In this document: one piece after another, positions 58,251-64,000 of the stretch
How the letters are laid out: the number at the start of each line of letters is the position of its first letter
Numbering within the stretch: the first letter of the stretch is position 1
DNA from: Rhipicephalus microplus
Lineage: Eukaryota > Arthropoda > Arachnida > Ixodida > Ixodidae
Assembly: GCF_043290135.1 (NCBI RefSeq)
Contig: NC_134710.1
Location: forward strand, 459,707,376 to 459,771,375
Direction of reading: 5' to 3'
Length of the DNA: 64,000 bases
Made by a program: the position numbers and the translations under genes
The notes under the pieces: generated by a model
What the model was told of the DNA's origin: nothing
Database searches by the model: none
What the model saw: the letters and a program-made list of their open reading frames with translations, nothing else

Positions 58251-58563
58251 CTCACGTCTTATGTTAATTAGGAACTTCACATCTCCTCTATCTCTCAGAC
58301 CGCCCAATGCAAACCAACTTTCTTACGAAGAAAGCTACGTTACACTCGACCGCATGTGAAGTTAAATGCCTACAAAACATTTGTTAGATCAACATTAGAG
58401 TATGTTGATTTTATCTGAAGCCCCTACGAAAAACACTTAACTGATACAACTGAGCCAATATGAAAACGAGCCACTAGATTCAGGTACTCTGTTAATTATA
58501 GACAATGCAGCATCTAAAAGCTATTTGTGAAATCAAACCTCAAACCTGTGACGCAATGAAGAA

Positions 58564-58878
58564 TTGTTTCGAAGCCTAAATGTTTTTCTTCGGTACAATG
58601 ATCATTTCGAAATTCCAAAGTCACGTTATTTACGTCATACATTTCTGCACTCGTCCACAACCAATCTCTGTAAAACAATAAGACAACCTTCAAGCCGCGT
58701 CAAAACGCACAAATTTTCGCTATTTTCTTCAGCAAGCTCCTACTGGAACAAATTACCTGATGGTGTTGTGAATTGTGCTAATCATTTGTTACTGAAGTGC
58801 AAACTGCTCATTTATGTTCATGATTGTCTTTTTGTTGAAATTTTTACTTATGCAACCAGTCTTGCAAGGGCCGATTGA
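58564..58878 (+). pseudogene. LINE ORF2 C-terminus
   Basis: A 104-codon open end: SLNVFLRYNDHFEIPKSRYL, TIRQPSSRVKTHKFSLFSSA and SYWNKLPDGVVN, the CR1/Jockey-type 'W-N-x-L-P' tail also seen at 51134-51242. Ends at TGA 58876-58878, followed by a short 3' UTR with a GGCC...GGCC fold. Confidence 0.65.
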
Positions 58879-58919
58879 GGCCGTAGTGTAATATATAAAA
58901 AGAAACAGGAAAAAGAATT

Positions 58920-59500
58920 CATACTCGAAGAGGATGTGAAACTTGTTGACAAGATCCCATGCATAGACTGCAGATTGATAAGGTCTCGAATTCGCTTATA
59001 TACTTAAGGAAGGAACTGCCGAAAATAATTTCCAGAAAGTCCAATTTAAAGCTAGCGCTGAGAGGTAAACTTCAGGAATCTAGAGATTTACTTCAGAATA
59101 GGCTCTAACCAAGGAACTGACCTTAGCGTTGAAACAATGAATGATAATCTTACTGCTAATATTAGGGAATGTGCAATCGAAGTAAGAGGTATAGTCATTA
59201 TACAAGACAGTGGAAGGCTCTCCAAGGAGGCGAAAAGCCTCATTAAAGAACCTCAAAAGATGAAAGCGTCAACAACAGACAAGGTAAGGCTTTTGATGTA
59301 TATCAACAGTGAACACTCATGAAGGCATAACATGAGGGGAGTTGATTACGCTCTAAAGAACGGAACAGGCTCAAAGCTGCGATGAGAAAACTGGAAATAG
59401 GTAAAAACCAAATGCATTCATAATACAATGAAGCGGACGAAAAGCAACAAGACGACAAAAAAACTGTACAAAAAAACTAGAGTGTGAAATTTACTAAATA
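58920..59500 (+). mobile_element. RTE-like LINE fragment (endonuclease-to-RT linker)
   Basis: Readings in shifting frames include CRLIRSRIRLYT, TDLSVETMNDNLTANIRECA, QDSGRLSKEAKSLIKEPQKM and MRKLEIGKNQMHS, in the order found between endonuclease and RT of RTE-like elements. It lies directly downstream of the CR1-type element. No ends defined. Confidence 0.48.

Positions 59501-61395
<1,895 letters not shown>

Positions 61396-61483
<88 letters not shown>
61396..61483. repeat. (TA)n-(TG)n compound microsatellite
   Basis: TA to about 61426, then TG into the first bases of the LTR. Its reverse complement, (CA)n-(TA)n, borders the right LTR. Confidence 0.97.
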
Positions 61484-61488
<5 letters not shown>

Positions 61489-61592
61489 CGTATGAAGCGA
61501 CGGTTGGTAGAAGCAGAGAAGGAAGAAGTCCCAGTATGGAATAAACATGGCGTGTGAGCCAGGCCTAGTCGCCCAGTCATCGTAGCATCACA
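61484..61592 (+). repeat. 5' LTR, ~109 bp
   Basis: Begins TGTGACGTATGAAGCGACGG, contains GGAATAAACATGG (polyadenylation-type AATAAA) and ends CGTAGCATCACA. It differs from the 3' LTR at about 7 positions plus a 5-bp indel. A primer-binding-site candidate starts at TTGGCGGGATAAAG (61597); its tRNA is not identified. Confidence 0.8.
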
Positions 61593-61721
61593 CGAGTTGG
61601 CGGGATAAAGACCTGGCGGCCACATTATCAACCGGCCACCATCTTCGAACGTCTCAGCAAGACGCAGTGACCGAACGTGGACCACGAAAGTACATCCCAA
61701 CACTACACCAAGACCAGCATT

Positions 61722-63239
61722 ATGACAACACCATCAGACGACCTTGACATCCCCAAGTACACCGGATCAGCGGACGACGGACCCGTACAGGACTGGTTCG
61801 ACCTTTTCGAGCTCCATGCTGCCGCTGCATCCTGGTCGCAACGGGAGATGATCATAAACTTCACTGACTACATCTCAGGTGAGGCATTCAAGTTTTACCT
61901 CCCCCACATCTTCGAGAACGATGAGTCTTGGAAAAAGATCAAAGAAAAAATGATCAGCCGTTTCAAGGAATACGATGAACACCTGTCTATACCTCATCAG
62001 CTGAAGGCTTTTCAACTCAACTATGACAAATACGCGAAGTCTTCCCGCTTTAAGCCTATTTTCCAAACGAGACCTCAGAGAAAATATACCACCATTGTGC
62101 CATCATATGATTCTTCCGAAAAAACGTCACGCATTCAAACACCGACTGATGAGTTGCACGTCGCAAAAGAAAAGGTAAAGCGTCCGTATACCGAAAGGAA
62201 TCTAGACCATTTCGCCAAAAGACTGAACCTAAACCCGGCTTTCCCAAGAGCAATGAAATTGGCATTTTCAACGGGTTCACTGCACCCCAACACTTCAGAT
62301 TTTACTGAACCACCAGAACCCCTTGATGCTTCGTGTGACACACAAGGCCCAGATGGTTCCGAACGTGCGACGGCTTTTACGCGGGACGAGCTGGTGAATC
62401 CTCACAATACCAGCCCACACTTCAACGTTCCGGACCAGAGTCTTTCTACAGACATTCTCAGACTAATCACGCTGCAAATAGAAAAACATACGCCATCTGA
62501 ACCACCTCAAGCCATGTCTGTTGTGCCCTCATCGTCAAGTGACAACACACATGCGAGACGAAGCACTGCAGAAGTTTCGAATCCGCCAATGCCAGAACAT
62601 TGTCAACTGACAGAAGCATTTACAATCAATGATGACGCACAATTATTTTGGGAGCTTTCTCATCAGCCTGTCACGCTGCTTTCATCGCAAAACGAGCCCA
62701 GCAGTAGAGTATCGACTGCCGACTATCTAGTGATCACAACATTGCGCAAAGAAAAGGAGACTCATGTTCCTGAAAGATACCCATCTGACCAACTTTCACG
62801 AAAAAACGAGCAATTTAAACAAATGCAACTCCAAGAACCCCAGGCACTACAACGCTTACTCGAACAAAAACAGCGAACAAGTGAAACCTCATCACGAGTA
62901 TACTTGTGGCTTAATCGGAGACAACACCAATTAAAGAAGCAAAGACATAGTCAATTCTTAAACCATCTTAACAAAAAGCAACGTCGACAAAGTTTTCTGC
63001 ACCAGTTCTCAACGCCGTGTCTACGATTCAACAAACTGAGAGAAGACCACAGAAAGCTACGAAAGAGACTTTCAGCTACCACGTGTACTATGAAGGAACA
63101 AAGGCATCATACCATCAGCTTTGGTTCTCGCACATGCAGGCTGCAAGCACTCGTTCTGTCTCAGCCACGACACAGAAAGCAGCGTCTACGACGGAGAACT
63201 TCGTGCCTACGACATCCGACTCTCAAATGCTACAAGTAG
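61722..63239 (+). CDS. Gag-like protein of a short-LTR element
   Basis: Predicted 505-residue capsid-type protein that would package element RNA into particles. ATG at 61722 is the first in frame (MTTPSDDLDIPKYTGSADD). Residues ~10-90 look like a Ty3/gypsy-type Gag: QDWFDLFELHAAAASWSQRE, ISGEAFKFYLPHIF and SWKKIKEKMISRFKEYDEH. The middle is Ser/Thr/Pro-rich; the last ~120 residues are Gln/Arg/Lys/His-rich and basic without a CCHC knuckle, which could serve RNA binding or reflect a late frameshift. A second frame (63017-63328) overlaps its end. Uninterrupted length suggests recent activity or constraint. Confidence 0.65.
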   Translation: MTTPSDDLDIPKYTGSADDGPVQDWFDLFELHAAAASWSQREMIINFTDYISGEAFKFYLPHIFENDESWKKIKEKMISRFKEYDEHLSIPHQLKAFQLNYDKYAKSSRFKPIFQTRPQRKYTTIVPSYDSSEKTSRIQTPTDELHVAKEKVKRPYTERNLDHFAKRLNLNPAFPRAMKLAFSTGSLHPNTSDFTEPPEPLDASCDTQGPDGSERATAFTRDELVNPHNTSPHFNVPDQSLSTDILRLITLQIEKHTPSEPPQAMSVVPSSSSDNTHARRSTAEVSNPPMPEHCQLTEAFTINDDAQLFWELSHQPVTLLSSQNEPSSRVSTADYLVITTLRKEKETHVPERYPSDQLSRKNEQFKQMQLQEPQALQRLLEQKQRTSETSSRVYLWLNRRQHQLKKQRHSQFLNHLNKKQRRQSFLHQFSTPCLRFNKLREDHRKLRKRLSATTCTMKEQRHHTISFGSRTCRLQALVLSQPRHRKQRLRRRTSCLRHPTLKCYK

Positions 63240-63487
63240 TTCGACACTTGTTCATTCATGACAAGAATAGCTGTGTCATCAGTAATTTCTACGTTCAAGG
63301 CGTGCTTCTGTTGGCCAGAACGCAATAGTCAACCTCGCCCACCAGAGTTGTCATAAAATTCTGCTGAATCGGCCTTGAAGATTTAGTGACACTTTGGAAC
63401 TCCGTCTGGACGTGAAACTGAGTTTGGGCATTGTTTTGTTCATTGACTTCTTTAATTTGTTATAGTTTGTAACCAGTGCCATCTTTC

Positions 63488-63501
63488 GGGGGGAGGGGGA
63501 A
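63488..63501 (+). promoter_or_regulatory. Polypurine tract of the LTR element
   Basis: GGGGGGAGGGGGAA, three bases before the 3' LTR start at 63505. Polypurine tracts prime plus-strand DNA synthesis immediately upstream of the 3' LTR. Position and composition are what assign orientation to the element. Confidence 0.8.
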
Positions 63502-63504
63502 TCA

Positions 63505-63900
<396 letters not shown>

Positions 63901-64000
63901 CTCCCTCCATCCACTTTTTTGGGTTTATCTGTGAATTTAGAAGTAGGAGCGACAGTCAGCGCCATCTATAAGCCAAACAACGAGTGTGAAAACACTCTTA
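63901..64000. other. Right edge of window, unassigned
   Basis: No feature recognised in the last 100 bases. Confidence 0.4.

Larger units (their letters stand above)
54100..58905 (+). mobile_element. Decayed CR1/Jockey-type LINE carrying nested insertions
   Basis: Order: a 5' region with two similar blocks (about 54130-54185 and 54425-54480), ORF1 (54560-55370), endonuclease start at 55420-55480, a SINE (55519-55939), endonuclease continuation (55942-56310), linker (56520-56837), Ruka (56838-57085), reverse transcriptase (57450-58250), C-terminus (58564-58878) and 3' end GGGCCGATTGAGGCCGTAGT. Frames resume correctly across both insertions, confirming one original element. Confidence 0.72.

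Noticed and set aside
61677..61721. Upstream extension of the gag frame to 61677
   Set aside because: It would need a GTG start; the first in-frame ATG is at 61722 and the Gag-like similarity begins after it.

Overview
The window looks like repeat-dominated nuclear DNA of an ixodid tick, probably Rhipicephalus or a close relative. The main reason is a tRNA-derived SINE that matches, from memory, the tick family Ruka. It occurs about 17 times on both strands, with intact Pol III A and B boxes in the better copies and, in many, target-site duplications of 7-15 bp. Long (TA)n, (TG)n, (ATT)n and GACA/GATA microsatellites and several arthropod LINE lineages fit this. I find no intact multi-exon host gene. 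Three short minus- or plus-strand segments (15957-16170, 23124-23321, 46331-46418) could be host exons, all at low confidence.

Layout. 1-10 kb: a Ruka copy, a foldback element (1775-2125), a ~147-bp satellite (3765-5590) interrupted by Ruka, a Lys/Arg/Glu-coding repeat (5700-6330), and a 1-kb terminal-inverted-repeat element (6471-7483) inserted in an older repeat whose unoccupied paralogue lies at 26915-27190. 10-21 kb: four further full-length Ruka copies, one diverged copy, a SINE-tail palindrome bracketed by (TA)n (13405-13868), two adjacent hairpins (15072-15222), and a cysteine-rich exon candidate. 21-28 kb: two 639-bp copies in opposite orientation of a chimeric element whose 3' third is the end of a LINE; the parental LINE type sits at 26395-26836. 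29-31 kb: a 5'-truncated LINE 3' end (RNase H plus zinc knuckle).

38-46 kb: a LINE stack. A 5'-truncated LINE with an 11-bp duplication (38522-39731) lies immediately upstream of a nearly complete but decayed I-type LINE (39743-45648; gag-like ORF1, endonuclease, reverse transcriptase with YADD, RNase H). 48-54 kb: an RTE-like LINE, antisense, split at TTAA by a 4.5-kb element with terminal inverted repeats and a THAP-type zinc-finger segment (48922-53471), suggesting a decayed Kolobok-like DNA transposon. 54-59 kb: a dead CR1/Jockey-type LINE with a decayed 2A-like motif at the start of ORF1, itself invaded by two SINEs, one of which carries a further insertion; an RTE-like fragment follows.

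61-64 kb holds the most unusual item: a 2.1-kb element with ~110-bp LTRs, a polypurine tract and one open 505-codon Gag-like frame but no recognisable pol. It resembles the 'terminal repeat plus GAG only' class of non-autonomous LTR elements. It lies between two inverted copies of a second tRNA-derived SINE with mirrored (TA)n/(TG)n tracts. The 'genes' here are therefore mainly autonomous retroelements and their dependents: SINEs need LINE machinery, the gag-only element needs pol in trans, and the chimeric element carries a LINE 3' end that LINE proteins could recognise.
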